Assembly: GCF_900177745.1 (NCBI RefSeq)
Contig: NZ_FXAR01000005.1
Coordinates: 169,482 to 233,481, forward strand
Source of the DNA: Corynebacterium pollutisoli
GTDB taxonomy: Bacteria; Actinomycetota; Actinomycetes; Mycobacteriales; Mycobacteriaceae
Direction of reading: 5' to 3'
Length of the DNA stretch: 64,000 nucleotides
This document shows positions 17,755 through 27,082 of the stretch, piece by piece (the stretch's first letter is position 1; every line of letters starts with the position of its first letter). The notes below the pieces were generated by a model. That model was not told the origin of the DNA, ran no database searches, and was given only the letters and a program-made list of their open reading frames with translations. The position numbers and the translations under genes are program-made.

Positions 17755-17762
17755 GGGCAGGT

Positions 17763-18908
17763 ATGGGCCATGAACCGCGCAACCTGCTCATCCAGGGCGA
17801 GAACCTCGAGGTCCTGCGCAGCCTGGCCGCCACCCACGCCGGGCAGGTACGCCTCATCTACATCGACCCGCCGTACAACACCGGCAGCGGCGACTACCTC
17901 TACGCCGACGCCATGCCCCGCGAGCAGTGGCTCCGGTTCATGGTCGAGCGGCTGGAGGCCGCGCGTCCCCTGCTTATCGACGACGCCGTCATCGCCATCC
18001 AGTGCTCCTTCCACCAGTCCGCCCACCTCGAGGTCACCCTCGACGGGCTCGACTGGCTGCACAAGGTCATGGTCTTCCACGTGCTCGTCCGCCACCCGGG
18101 CCGGGCCCTCACCGCCGACAAGCAGTTCAACGACGTCATGGAGCAGATCCTCATCTACTCCCCCGACCCGCACTTCCGCATGCCCCGCCGCGAGCGCGAG
18201 CGCGACCTGAGCGACTACCGCTGGGAGGTCGAGATCCACGGGCCCGGCACCCCGCGCCTGCTCGGCGACCGCCGGTGCCACGTGTACGCGCCGGAGGAGT
18301 GGCGAAAGGTGGAGGTCGCCCCCGGGGAGGGCACCTTCCGCACCCACTCCGTCCGGGGCAGCCTGCGCGAGAAGAACTCCTCCGGACGTTTCTGGGTGGC
18401 CCACCTCGAGCCCCTCGACCTCCCGCCGCTGTCCCTCATCCGGGTGCCCGACATCGGCGACGACGGCCTCGGCCACCGCTTCTTCCACTCCCCCAGGGCG
18501 GGCAACCGCAACGGCTCCTACTTCCAGGGCGTGCCGCAGTCCTCGACCGTCACCCGCCTGCCGTACCCGAACTTCCTCGACTACCACGCCGAGTTCAACC
18601 GCGTGGCCACCGAGGGCGGGGTGAGCTTCCGCAACGGCAAGAAGCCGGAGGCCCTGCTGCGCCAGCTCATCGAGATGTTCACCGCCCCGGGTGAGATGGT
18701 CCTCGACTACCACCTCGGTTCCGGCACGACCGCGGCCGTGGCCCTCAAGCTGGGCCGGGAGTTCATCGGCATCGAGCGGGAGGACTTCGCCGAGACCGTC
18801 GCCCTCGCCCGCCTCGAGGCCGTGGTCGCCGGCGAGCAGTCGGGGATCTCCACCGACGTCGGCTGGACCGGAGGCGGCTCGGTGGATTTCCGCAGATTCC
18901 CCGGATAG
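17763..18908 (+). CDS. Solitary site-specific DNA methyltransferase (type III Mod-like, N6-adenine)
   Basis: A 381-aa beta-class amino-methyltransferase. The catalytic motif YIDPPYNTGSGDY is at residues 33-45, and the SAM-binding motif DYHLGSGTTAAVALKLGREFIGIE is near the C-terminus (from about residue 318). This order is that of type III Mod and related adenine methyltransferases. It is much shorter than type III Mod (about 600 aa), with a small target-recognition region between the motifs. No restriction subunit (Res) is encoded nearby, so it is an orphan. It sits between the nirK cluster and mogA and is probably inserted. One CGTCGATAAGC copy lies within it. Confidence 0.88.
   Translation: MGHEPRNLLIQGENLEVLRSLAATHAGQVRLIYIDPPYNTGSGDYLYADAMPREQWLRFMVERLEAARPLLIDDAVIAIQCSFHQSAHLEVTLDGLDWLHKVMVFHVLVRHPGRALTADKQFNDVMEQILIYSPDPHFRMPRRERERDLSDYRWEVEIHGPGTPRLLGDRRCHVYAPEEWRKVEVAPGEGTFRTHSVRGSLREKNSSGRFWVAHLEPLDLPPLSLIRVPDIGDDGLGHRFFHSPRAGNRNGSYFQGVPQSSTVTRLPYPNFLDYHAEFNRVATEGGVSFRNGKKPEALLRQLIEMFTAPGEMVLDYHLGSGTTAAVALKLGREFIGIEREDFAETVALARLEAVVAGEQSGISTDVGWTGGGSVDFRRFPG
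17972..17982 (-). repeat. CGTCGATAAGC word, copy 3
   Basis: Inside the methyltransferase gene, read as Leu-Leu-Ile-Asp with CTT. Confidence 0.8.
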
Positions 18909-18977
18909 CTGCACTATCGCCCCGACTGAGGACACGTCACGGGCGCCCTTCCGCGGCTGACGGTGAGGGAATAAGTG

Positions 18978-19460
18978 CTAGTCGCCGCGGTCGAGCCGCT
19001 CGAAGATGTTCGGCAGCAGCGGGCACACCACCCCGAGGGCGTCCCGCACGCCGCCGCGTGACGACGGCACGTTGACGATGAGCGCATCCTCCGACCCCCG
19101 CCCCGTCAACCCGATGATCCCCCGGGACAGACCCGCCTGCTCCGTGTTGGCCAGGCCCGCCAGGAGCACTTGCGTCATGAGGCCGGTGAGCTCCACCGCG
19201 ATGTGCGGAGCCGTCGCCTCCGGCGTGAGGTTGCGGGGGCCGAGGCCCGTACCGCCGACGGTGACGATGACGCGGTGGCCGGCGGACCGGGCGTCGGCAA
19301 GCGCCTCGGAGACGGCCTGTCGACCCTCGGGGAGGACGCGGGGGTCGGCGACGTCCAGCCCGGCGTCCCGAAGCAGGGTGGCGGCGAGCTCCCCGGCGGA
19401 GTTGTCGCGCTCGCCGGAGACGACGCGGTCGCTGGCGACGATGACGGTTGCATTGATCAC
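18978..19460 (-). CDS. mogA: Molybdopterin adenylyltransferase / MoaB-MogA family protein
   Basis: Adenylates molybdopterin before molybdate insertion by MoeA. I start it at GTG 19460 (VINATVIVASDRVV), with GGGAGA about 6 nt upstream; 160 aa. The frame is open for another 21 codons upstream but that part lacks family sequence. Motifs: TVGGTGLGPRNLTPEA and GLTGRGSEDALIVNVPSSRGG, the latter replacing the usual LPGSPKA. Divergent from narK, so the shared intergenic region may tie cofactor supply to nitrate respiration. Confidence 0.9.
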   Translation of the reverse strand: MINATVIVASDRVVSGERDNSAGELAATLLRDAGLDVADPRVLPEGRQAVSEALADARSAGHRVIVTVGGTGLGPRNLTPEATAPHIAVELTGLMTQVLLAGLANTEQAGLSRGIIGLTGRGSEDALIVNVPSSRGGVRDALGVVCPLLPNIFERLDRGD

Positions 19461-19506
19461 ATTTTTCTCCCTGTTCAGACACCGGGCAGGCGACAGACCT
19501 GCAGGG

Positions 19507-19522
19507 TGTGACCCACGGCACA
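19507..19522. promoter_or_regulatory. Candidate GlxR (CRP-type) site upstream of narK/mogA
   Basis: TGTGA-CCCACG-GCACA matches the GlxR consensus TGTGA-N6-TCACA except for one base. In C. glutamicum GlxR is known to bind upstream of narKGHJI. It is about 160 nt before narK and 47 nt before mogA. Confidence 0.5.
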
Positions 19523-19527
19523 TTTAC

Positions 19528-19543
19528 GCAACACAAACGTTGC
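19528..19543. promoter_or_regulatory. Inverted repeat GCAAC-N6-GTTGC
   Basis: A perfect 5-bp dyad with a 6-nt spacer, lying 5 nt right of the GlxR-like site in the mogA-narK intergenic region. It has the form of an operator for a dimeric regulator; which one is unknown. Confidence 0.35.
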
Positions 19544-19592
19544 TTAATTATGTGCGGGATTTTCCGTACAAAGTATGGCACAGTCGAATAAG

Positions 19593-19607
19593 TCAGGGTA
19601 AACCTGA
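19593..19607. promoter_or_regulatory. Inverted repeat TCAGG-GTAAA-CCTGA
   Basis: A perfect 5-5-5 dyad located 76 nt upstream of the narK ATG, where a repressor would overlap or follow the promoter. ArnR, encoded at the far end of this gene group, is a natural candidate, but I cannot confirm its consensus. Confidence 0.4.
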
Positions 19608-19683
19608 AGATAACTAACAAACGGGCGGAATCATTCCGGCGAGCCTGACCGGGACCATTCGGCCCCTGTCAAGTGAGGTTTGC

Positions 19684-21018
19684 ATGAGCTCAGCTCTCAA
19701 CACCGACGGCCGGGTACTCCACGGGTGGGACCCGGAGAACGAGGAGACCTGGGACTCCGCCATCGCCTGGCGGACCCTGTGGATCACCACCATCACCCTC
19801 TTCATGGCCTTCTGTACGTGGTACCTGGTGGCCGCCATCGCCCCCGTCCTCAACCAGATCGGCTTCGATCTGTCCACCTCCCAGCTCTACTGGCTGACCT
19901 CCCTCCCCGGTCTCGCCGGCGGTCTGCTGCGACTGATCTTCATGTTCCTGCCCGCCATCATGGGCACCCGCAAGCTCGTCGCCATGTCCTCCCTGCTCTT
20001 CGTCATCCCGATGATGGGCTGGTTCTTCGCCGTCCAGAACACCGACACCCCCTTCTGGTGGCTGCTCGTCCTCGCCTTCCTCACCGGTATCGGCGGCGGC
20101 GTCTTCTCCGGCTTCATGCCATCCACCGGCTTCTTCTTCCCCAAGCGCCTCTCCGGCACGGCCCTCGGCCTGCAGGCCGGCCTGGGCAACTTCGGCGTCT
20201 CCTTCATCCTGCTCGTCGCCCCGTGGCTCATGGGTATGACCCTGCTGGGCATCGGCTTCGTCGCCCCGCAGCGCAGCGAGGACACCGAGCTGTTCGTCCA
20301 CAACCCCGCCATCGTCCTCGTGCCCTGGGCGATCGTCATGGCCGTCGTCGCGTGGATCTTCCTCAAGGACGTGCCGGTCAAGGCGAACTTCCGCCAGCAG
20401 ATCGACATCTTCGGCAACAAGAACACGTGGATCCTCACGATCGCCTACCTCATGACCTTCGGTGCCTTCTCCGGCTTCGCCGCCCAGCTGGCACTCATCA
20501 TCAACAACGTCTACGGCACCAACTCCGACTTCGCCGCCACCTACGCCGCCGAGGACCTGCCCAAGGGCGCCGCCTTCGCCTTCCTCGGCCCCTTCATCGG
20601 CTCCCTCGTCCGCGCCGCCTGGGGCCCGCTGTGCGACCGCTTCGGCGGCGCCATCTGGACCTTCGTCTCCGGTGTCGGCATGACGCTGTCCACCGTCGTG
20701 GCCGCGCTGTTCCTCACCCCGGACAACCCGGACCAGTTCTGGTGGTTCCTCGGCGCGATGCTGTTCCTGTTCTTCTTCTCCGGCATCGGCAACGCCAGCA
20801 CCTTCAAGCAGATGCCCATGATCCTGCCCAAGCGCCAGGCCGGCGGCGTCATCGGCTGGACCGGTGCCATCGCCGCCTTCGGCCCCTTCATCGTCGGCGT
20901 CCTGCTGTCGATGATGGCCCCGCACGTCTTCTTCTGGGGCTGCGTCGTGTTCTTCGCCTTCGCCACCGCCCTCGTGTGGATCTACTACGCCCGCCCCAAC
21001 GCCCCCTTCCCGGGCTGA
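19684..21018 (+). CDS. narK: Nitrate/nitrite transporter
   Basis: Major-facilitator protein that imports nitrate and exports nitrite; 444 aa, about twelve helices. Nitrate-signature sequences are present: GGGVFSGFMPSTGFFFPKR in helix 5 and GIGNASTFKQMPMILP in helix 11, with a conserved arginine in GLLRLIFMF. It is the first gene of narKGHJI; narG starts 13 nt after its stop. AAGTGAGG precedes the ATG. The long divergent region shared with mogA carries several dyad elements and a GlxR-like site. Confidence 0.96.
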   Translation: MSSALNTDGRVLHGWDPENEETWDSAIAWRTLWITTITLFMAFCTWYLVAAIAPVLNQIGFDLSTSQLYWLTSLPGLAGGLLRLIFMFLPAIMGTRKLVAMSSLLFVIPMMGWFFAVQNTDTPFWWLLVLAFLTGIGGGVFSGFMPSTGFFFPKRLSGTALGLQAGLGNFGVSFILLVAPWLMGMTLLGIGFVAPQRSEDTELFVHNPAIVLVPWAIVMAVVAWIFLKDVPVKANFRQQIDIFGNKNTWILTIAYLMTFGAFSGFAAQLALIINNVYGTNSDFAATYAAEDLPKGAAFAFLGPFIGSLVRAAWGPLCDRFGGAIWTFVSGVGMTLSTVVAALFLTPDNPDQFWWFLGAMLFLFFFSGIGNASTFKQMPMILPKRQAGGVIGWTGAIAAFGPFIVGVLLSMMAPHVFFWGCVVFFAFATALVWIYYARPNAPFPG

Positions 21019-21031
21019 CCAAAGGACTTCC

Positions 21032-24000
21032 ATGACCACCACAAGCTCAGCGAACCCCCTGTTCAAATTCGGCAGCTACCTGCGCAAGGGCCAGGTCACC
21101 GACTCCGGCCAGCAGCTCTTCCTCAAGGGCGGCCGCCAGGCCGACGTGTTCTACCGCAACCGCTGGTCCTTCGACAAGATGGTGCGCTCCACCCACGGCG
21201 TCAACTGCACCGGCTCCTGCTCCTGGAAGGTCTACGTCAAGGACGGCGTGATCACCTGGGAGTCGCAGGCCGTCGACTACCCCACCACCGGCCCCGACAT
21301 GCCGGACTACGAGCCCCGCGGCTGCCCCCGCGGCGCCTCCTTCTCCTGGTACACCTACTCGCCGACCCGCATCCGATACCCGTACGCCCGCGGCGTGCTC
21401 GTCGACATGTACCGCGAGGCGAAGGAACGCCTCGGGGACCCGGTGCTCGCCTGGCGCGAGATCGTCGAGACGCCCGAGAAGCGTCACGCCTACGTCTCCC
21501 AGCGCGGCAAGGGCGGCCTCATCCGCATCCCCTACGACGAGGCCGTCGAGATCGCCGCCGCCGCCCACGTCTACACCATCCGCCAGCACGGCCCCGACCG
21601 CATCGCCGGCTTCACCGTCATCCCCGCCATGTCGCAGGTCTCCTACGGCGCCGGCACCCGCTTCCTGCAGATGATCGGCGGCGTCGCCCTGTCCTTCTAC
21701 GACTGGTACGCCGACCTGCCGCCCGCCTCCCCGCAGACCTTCGGCGACCAGACCGACGTGCCCGAGTCCGGCGACTGGTACAACTCCAGCTACCTCATGA
21801 TGTGGGGCTCCAACATCCCGGTCACCCGCACCCCCGACGCCCACTTCATGGTCGAGTCCCGCTACAAGGGCACCAAGGTCGTCGTCGTCTCCCCCGACTT
21901 CGCCGACAACACCCGCTTCGCCGATGAGTGGCTGCGCATCAACCCCGGCACCGACGCCGCCCTCGCCTTCGCCATGGGGCACGTCATCCTCTCCGAGTTC
22001 CACGTCGGCGAAAAGACCCCGTACTTCCTCAACTACATGCGCAAGTACACGGACTCGCCCTTCCTCATCTCCCTCGACGAGCGCGCCGACGGCACGCTCA
22101 CCCCGGGCAAGTTCCTCACCGCCAGCCAGCTTGCCGACGCCGCCCTGCGCGAGTCCCCCAACGCCACCCACCGCCTCATGGTCATGCAGCCCGACGGCTC
22201 CGTCGTCGACCCGGGCGGCACCGTCGCGGACCGCTGGGGCGAGGAGGGCGTCGGCAAGTGGAACCTGCGTCTCGACGACGTCGACCCGGTCATGTCCGTC
22301 GCCGAGACCGGCGACTACGGCACCGCCGAGGTGCTCTTCCCGCGCTTCGACCTCGACGCCGACCCCGCCGACGTCGACGGCACCGGCCCCATCGGCGCGG
22401 GCGTCGTCCGACGCGGCGTGCCCTACCGCGAGATCGACGGCCACAAGGTCACCACCGTGTTCGACGTCATGCTCGCCCACTACGGCGTGGCCCGCCCCGA
22501 GCTCGGGCTGCCCGGCGAATGGCCGACCGACTTCCACGACGCCTCCACCCCGGGCACCCCGGCCTGGCAGGAGGAGCTCACCGGTGTCCCCGCCAACGCC
22601 GCCATCCGCATCGGCCGCGAGTTCGCCCGCAACGCCGAACAGTCGGAGGGCCGCTCCCAGATCATCATGGGGGCCGGCGTCAACCACTACTTCCACGCCG
22701 ACAACATCTACCGCACCTTCCTGGCCCTGACCTCGATGTGCGGCACCCAGGGCGTCAACGGCGGCGGCTGGGCCCACTACGTCGGCCAGGAGAAGCTGCG
22801 CCCCATGAACGGCTGGTCGCAGTACGCCTTCGCCCTCGACTGGCAGCGCCCGGCGCGCCAGATGATCACCACCGGCTTCTACTACCTCACCACCGACCAG
22901 TGGCGCTACGACAACTCCAGGGCCTCCCGCCTGGCGTCCCCGCTGGCCAACCGCGGCGTCGTCGGCGACAAGCACCTCTCCGACACCCTCATCGAGTCGA
23001 TGAAGCGCGGCTGGATGCCCGCCTACCCGCAGTTCAACCGCAACCCCCTCCTGCTGGCCGACGAGGCCGCCGCCAAGGGGATCTCCGTCCAGGAGCACGT
23101 CGCCGAGGAGCTCAACTCCGGGCGCATGCAGTTTGCCGCCGAGGACCCGGACGCCCCGGAGAACTGGCCGCGCATTCTGCTCAACTGGCGCACCAACCTC
23201 ATGGGCTCCTCGGCGAAGGGCACCGAGTTCTTCCTGCGGCACATGCTCGGCGTCGACTCCGACGCCACCGCCGTGGAACTCGGCCCGGAGGAGCGGCCGG
23301 AGTCGATCGCGTGGCGGGACGAGGCGCCCGTCGGCAAGCTCGATCTCATGTTGACCACGGACTTCCGCAACACGTCCACCACCCTGGTCTCCGACATCGT
23401 CCTGCCCGCCGCCACCTGGTACGAGAAGAACGATCTGTCCACCACGGACATGCACCCGTTCATCCACTCCTTCAACGCGGCGATCAACCCGCCGTGGGAG
23501 GCCCGCACCGACTTCGAGGTCTTCCGTGACCTGTCGAAGTCCTTCTCCGCGCTGGCCGGCCGCTGGCTGGGCACCCAGACGGACCTCATCACGTCCCCGC
23601 TGGGCCACGACTCCCCCGACGAGCTGTCGATGCCCAACGGCATCGTCCCCGACCTCGCCGAGACCGGCTACGTGCCGGGGAAGACGATGGCCAAGCTCAT
23701 CCCCGTCGAGCGCGACTACAGCAAGGTGTACGAGAAGTGGACCCACCTCGGCCCCCTCACCGCCGAGAAGGGCACGGGCGTCCACGGCACCGCCTACAAC
23801 GTCGCCAAGCAGGTCGAGGAGCTGGCGCTCCTCAACGGCACCTCGGAGACCTCCAGTGGCGAGCGCCCCGACCTCGACACCGCCACCAAGGTCATCGAGA
23901 TGATCCTCCACCTGTCGGGCGTGTCCAACGGCGAGGTCGCCGCCGAGGGCTTCCGCAACCAGGGCGCGCGCGTGGGCACCGACATGATGGACCTCATCGC

Positions 24001-24757
24001 CGGCAACGAGGGCGACCGCATCGGCTGGGACATGGTCAAGGAACGCCCCGCCGAGGTCATCACCTCCCCGGAGTGGACCGGCTCGAAGAAGGGCGGGCGC
24101 CGCTACACGGCGTTCTCCATCAACCTCGAGTACGACAAGCCCTTCCACACCCTGTCGGGCCGCATGCACTACTACCTCGACCACGACTGGTTCCTCGACT
24201 ACGGCGAGGCCCTGCCCGTCTTCCGCCCGCCGCTCGACCGGCTCCACCTCAACGGGGAGACCAACCCCGGTGAACTCGTGCGCGGCGAGGACGGCAACCC
24301 CGAGGTCACCGTCCGCTACCTCACCCCGCACAACAAGTGGTCGATCCACTCCCAGTACTTCGACAACCTGCACGTGCTGTCCATCTCCCGCGGTGGCCAG
24401 GTGGTGTGGATGTCGGACAAGGACGCGGCCAAGATCGGTGTCGCCGACAACGAGTGGATCGAGGTCTACAACCGCAACGGCATCGTCTCCGCCCGCGCGA
24501 TCGTCTCCCACCGCATCCCGGAGGGCACGGCGATCATGAACCACGCGCAGGAACGCACCGTCGGCACCCCGCTCAACGAGAACACCGGCCGCCGCGGCGG
24601 CACCCACAACTCGCTCACACGAATCATGATCAAACCGGTGCATGTGGCGGGTGGCTACGGCCACCTGACCTACGGCTTCAACTACATCGGCCCCACCGGC
24701 AACAACCGCGACGAGGTCACCCGCATCCGTCGCCGCTCCCAGGAGGTGCAGTTCTGA
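21032..24757 (+). CDS. narG: Respiratory nitrate reductase alpha subunit
   Basis: Catalytic Mo-bis-MGD subunit, facing the cytoplasm; 1241 aa, the normal length. The FS0 cluster motif near the N-terminus is H55-x3-C59-x3-C63 and a later Cys in EPRGCPRGA; histidine as first ligand is typical of NarG. Other signatures: MMWGSNIPVTRTPDAHF, VVVSPDFADNTRFADEW, and SDIVLPAATWYEKNDLSTTDMHPF. No Tat signal is evident, as expected for a cytoplasmic NarG. ATG 21032 follows AAAGGA. Its stop overlaps the narH start by one base. Confidence 0.97.
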   Translation: MTTTSSANPLFKFGSYLRKGQVTDSGQQLFLKGGRQADVFYRNRWSFDKMVRSTHGVNCTGSCSWKVYVKDGVITWESQAVDYPTTGPDMPDYEPRGCPRGASFSWYTYSPTRIRYPYARGVLVDMYREAKERLGDPVLAWREIVETPEKRHAYVSQRGKGGLIRIPYDEAVEIAAAAHVYTIRQHGPDRIAGFTVIPAMSQVSYGAGTRFLQMIGGVALSFYDWYADLPPASPQTFGDQTDVPESGDWYNSSYLMMWGSNIPVTRTPDAHFMVESRYKGTKVVVVSPDFADNTRFADEWLRINPGTDAALAFAMGHVILSEFHVGEKTPYFLNYMRKYTDSPFLISLDERADGTLTPGKFLTASQLADAALRESPNATHRLMVMQPDGSVVDPGGTVADRWGEEGVGKWNLRLDDVDPVMSVAETGDYGTAEVLFPRFDLDADPADVDGTGPIGAGVVRRGVPYREIDGHKVTTVFDVMLAHYGVARPELGLPGEWPTDFHDASTPGTPAWQEELTGVPANAAIRIGREFARNAEQSEGRSQIIMGAGVNHYFHADNIYRTFLALTSMCGTQGVNGGGWAHYVGQEKLRPMNGWSQYAFALDWQRPARQMITTGFYYLTTDQWRYDNSRASRLASPLANRGVVGDKHLSDTLIESMKRGWMPAYPQFNRNPLLLADEAAAKGISVQEHVAEELNSGRMQFAAEDPDAPENWPRILLNWRTNLMGSSAKGTEFFLRHMLGVDSDATAVELGPEERPESIAWRDEAPVGKLDLMLTTDFRNTSTTLVSDIVLPAATWYEKNDLSTTDMHPFIHSFNAAINPPWEARTDFEVFRDLSKSFSALAGRWLGTQTDLITSPLGHDSPDELSMPNGIVPDLAETGYVPGKTMAKLIPVERDYSKVYEKWTHLGPLTAEKGTGVHGTAYNVAKQVEELALLNGTSETSSGERPDLDTATKVIEMILHLSGVSNGEVAAEGFRNQGARVGTDMMDLIAGNEGDRIGWDMVKERPAEVITSPEWTGSKKGGRRYTAFSINLEYDKPFHTLSGRMHYYLDHDWFLDYGEALPVFRPPLDRLHLNGETNPGELVRGEDGNPEVTVRYLTPHNKWSIHSQYFDNLHVLSISRGGQVVWMSDKDAAKIGVADNEWIEVYNRNGIVSARAIVSHRIPEGTAIMNHAQERTVGTPLNENTGRRGGTHNSLTRIMIKPVHVAGGYGHLTYGFNYIGPTGNNRDEVTRIRRRSQEVQF

Positions 24758-26391
24758 TGAAGGTCATGGCACAGATCGCCATGGTGATGAACCTGGACAA
24801 GTGCATCGGATGTCACACCTGTTCCGTCACCTGCAAGCAGGCGTGGACCAACCGCGAAGGCACCGAGTACATCTGGTTCAACAACGTCGAGACCCGACCC
24901 GGCGTGGGCTACCCGCGCGGCTGGGAGGACCAGGACAAGTGGGAGGGCGGCTGGGTCCGCACCTCCTCCGGCAAGCTCCGCCCGAAGGCCGGTGGCCGCC
25001 TGAAGAAGCTGGCCACCATCTTCCACAACCCGAAGCTGCCGACCATCCAGGACTACTACGAGCCCTGGACCTACGAGTACGACAAGCTGCTCGCCACCCC
25101 CGCCAACCAGAACACCCAGCCCACCGCCCGCCCGGTGTCCCAGATCGACGGCAGGGAGATCAACACGATCTCCTGGTCCTCCAACTGGGACGACAACCTC
25201 GGCGGCTCCACCGCCACCCTCGACGAGGATCCGGTCCTCCACCAGATGAACCTCACGGTGAAGAAGGAGATCGAGGACTCCTTCATGTTCTGGCTGCCGC
25301 GCATCTGCGAGCACTGCCTCAACCCGACGTGCGTGTCCTCCTGCCCCTCCGGCGCGATGTACAAGCGCACCGAGGACGGCATCGTTCTCGTCGACCAGGA
25401 CAGCTGCCGCGGCTGGCGCATGTGCGTCTCCGGTTGCCCGTACAAGAAGGTCTACTTCAACCACAAGTCCGGCAAGGCCGAGAAGTGCACGCTGTGCTAC
25501 CCGCGCCTCGAGGTCGGCCAGCCGACGGTCTGCTCGGAGACCTGTGTCGGCCGCCTGCGCTACCTCGGCGTCCTGCTCTACGACGCCGACCGCGTCGCCG
25601 AGGCCGCCGCCACCGAGGACCCCCGGGACCTGTTCGAGGCGCAGAAGGACATCCTCCTCGACCCGCACGACCCCCGCGTCGTCGACGCCGCCGTCCGGGC
25701 CGGCATCCCGCACTCGTGGATCGACGCCGCCCAGCAGTCCCCCATCTGGGACCTCATCTTCACCTACGGCGTGGCCCTGCCGCTGCACCCGGAGTACCGC
25801 ACCCTGCCGATGGTCTGGTACATCCCGCCGCTGTCCCCCGTCGTCGATGCCGTCACCGCCTCCGGCAACGACGGCGAGGACCACAAGGTCCTGCTCACCG
25901 CCCTGTCGACGATGCGCATCCCCCTGGAGTACCTGGCCGGGCTGTTCACGGCCGGGGACACCGCGCCCGTCGAGAAGTCCCTGCGCCGCCTGGCCGCCAT
26001 GCGCTCCTACATGCGCGACATCAACCTGGGCAACGAACCGCAGGAGGAGATTGCCGAGTCCGTCGGCATGACCGGCAAGGCGATCCAGAAGATGTACAGG
26101 CTGCTCGGCATCGCCAAGTACGACGACCGCTACGTCATCCCCACCGCCTCCCCGGAGTCCGCCCGCGGCATCACCTCGCTCGACCCCTTCGGGGACACCG
26201 ACCCGTCGCAGGCGTTCGCCGACCTCGGCATGGGCGCCCCCTCCGCGTGTCACGAGGAAGCGGCCCCCTCCGGCAAGGTGTCCCTGCTCAGCTGGGACGG
26301 CGACCGACCGGACGCCATGTTCCCCGACCGCATCGGCGCGCCCGACGGCACCCAGGCGCCCGGTGACTCCATCCGGAGGGATGAGATGTGA
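24757..26391 (+). CDS. narH: Respiratory nitrate reductase beta subunit
   Basis: Iron-sulfur subunit carrying electrons from NarI to NarG; 544 aa from ATG 24757 (MKVMAQIAMVMNLDKC). Four cysteine groups are visible: CIGCHTCSVTCKQAW, CEHCLNPTCVSSCPSG, CRGWRMCVSGCPYKK, and KCTLCYPR...TVCSETC. The tryptophan in the third group replaces a cysteine and marks the [3Fe-4S] centre, as in other NarH. The gene overlaps narG by 1 nt and narJ by 4 nt, indicating tight translational coupling. Confidence 0.97.
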   Translation: MKVMAQIAMVMNLDKCIGCHTCSVTCKQAWTNREGTEYIWFNNVETRPGVGYPRGWEDQDKWEGGWVRTSSGKLRPKAGGRLKKLATIFHNPKLPTIQDYYEPWTYEYDKLLATPANQNTQPTARPVSQIDGREINTISWSSNWDDNLGGSTATLDEDPVLHQMNLTVKKEIEDSFMFWLPRICEHCLNPTCVSSCPSGAMYKRTEDGIVLVDQDSCRGWRMCVSGCPYKKVYFNHKSGKAEKCTLCYPRLEVGQPTVCSETCVGRLRYLGVLLYDADRVAEAAATEDPRDLFEAQKDILLDPHDPRVVDAAVRAGIPHSWIDAAQQSPIWDLIFTYGVALPLHPEYRTLPMVWYIPPLSPVVDAVTASGNDGEDHKVLLTALSTMRIPLEYLAGLFTAGDTAPVEKSLRRLAAMRSYMRDINLGNEPQEEIAESVGMTGKAIQKMYRLLGIAKYDDRYVIPTASPESARGITSLDPFGDTDPSQAFADLGMGAPSACHEEAAPSGKVSLLSWDGDRPDAMFPDRIGAPDGTQAPGDSIRRDEM

Positions 26392-27080
26392 GAAACGGAC
26401 AACGACTCCCCACCGGCCGCGTCCCCGAGCAGCTGACCCCCGCCGTCGCGGTGAGCGCCGACCAGCGACGCGCCCTCGCCATGGCCGCCTCCCTGCTCCT
26501 CGACTACCCGGGCGAGGACTTCGGTGCGCGCCTGGCGGCCGTCGATAAGCATGCCGGTGACCTGCCGCTCCCCATCGAGACGGAGCTGGCGGCCTTCCAG
26601 GACGCCGCCCGGGCCCACGGCCTGCGCGGCATGCAGGAACACTACGTGGAGACCTTCGACCAGAAGCGCCGCTGCTCACTGTTCCTGTCCTACTACTCCG
26701 TCGGCGACACCCGCCAACGCGGCACCGCCATCCTCGCCTTCCGGCAGGCCCTGGAACAGCTCGGCTTCGAGGAGCTCACCGACGAACTCCCCGACCACCT
26801 GTGCGTCGTCCTCGAGGCGGTCGCCCGCTCCGAAGGAGCACAGCACGAGCAGACCGTCGAGATGCTCGCCGCCCACCGCGACGGCCTCGAGGTGCTGCGC
26901 ACCGCCCTGGCCGGCACGGGATCCCCCTACGCGCACCTCATCACGGCGATCGCCATGGCCCTGCCGCAGATCGACGCCGAGACCACCCACAACTACCTCG
27001 ACCTCATCCGCTCCGGCCCGCCGGCCGAGCTCGTCGGCATCGGAACCCCGCTGCCCTTCCCCACCGCCCACAAGGACTGA
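26388..27080 (+). CDS. narJ: Nitrate reductase assembly chaperone
   Basis: Cytoplasmic chaperone needed for molybdenum cofactor insertion into NarG; not part of the mature enzyme. 230 aa, starting at GTG 26388, which overlaps the narH stop (GTGA). The helical pattern LAMAASLLLDYPGEDFGARL, HYVETFDQKRRCSLFLSYYSVGDTRQRG and LPDHLCVVLEAVA matches the NarJ family, including the FD-x-K-x-R-C-S-L segment. It holds the one CGTCGATAAGC copy read in the Val-Asp-Lys frame. Confidence 0.94.
   Translation: MRNGQRLPTGRVPEQLTPAVAVSADQRRALAMAASLLLDYPGEDFGARLAAVDKHAGDLPLPIETELAAFQDAARAHGLRGMQEHYVETFDQKRRCSLFLSYYSVGDTRQRGTAILAFRQALEQLGFEELTDELPDHLCVVLEAVARSEGAQHEQTVEMLAAHRDGLEVLRTALAGTGSPYAHLITAIAMALPQIDAETTHNYLDLIRSGPPAELVGIGTPLPFPTAHKD
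26540..26550 (+). repeat. CGTCGATAAGC word, copy 4
   Basis: Inside narJ, read as Val-Asp-Lys (GTC GAT AAG). Confidence 0.8.
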
Positions 27081-27082
27081 CC

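Noticed and set aside
19680..21035. Long plus-strand frame overlapping narK
   Set aside because: Arg/His/Pro-rich shadow frame; narK in the neighbouring frame has the transporter signatures.
21047..24664. Very long open frame on the minus strand opposite narG
   Set aside because: High GC leaves antisense frames open. Its translation is valine/glycine/aspartate-rich with no domain, while narG on the other strand has every family motif.
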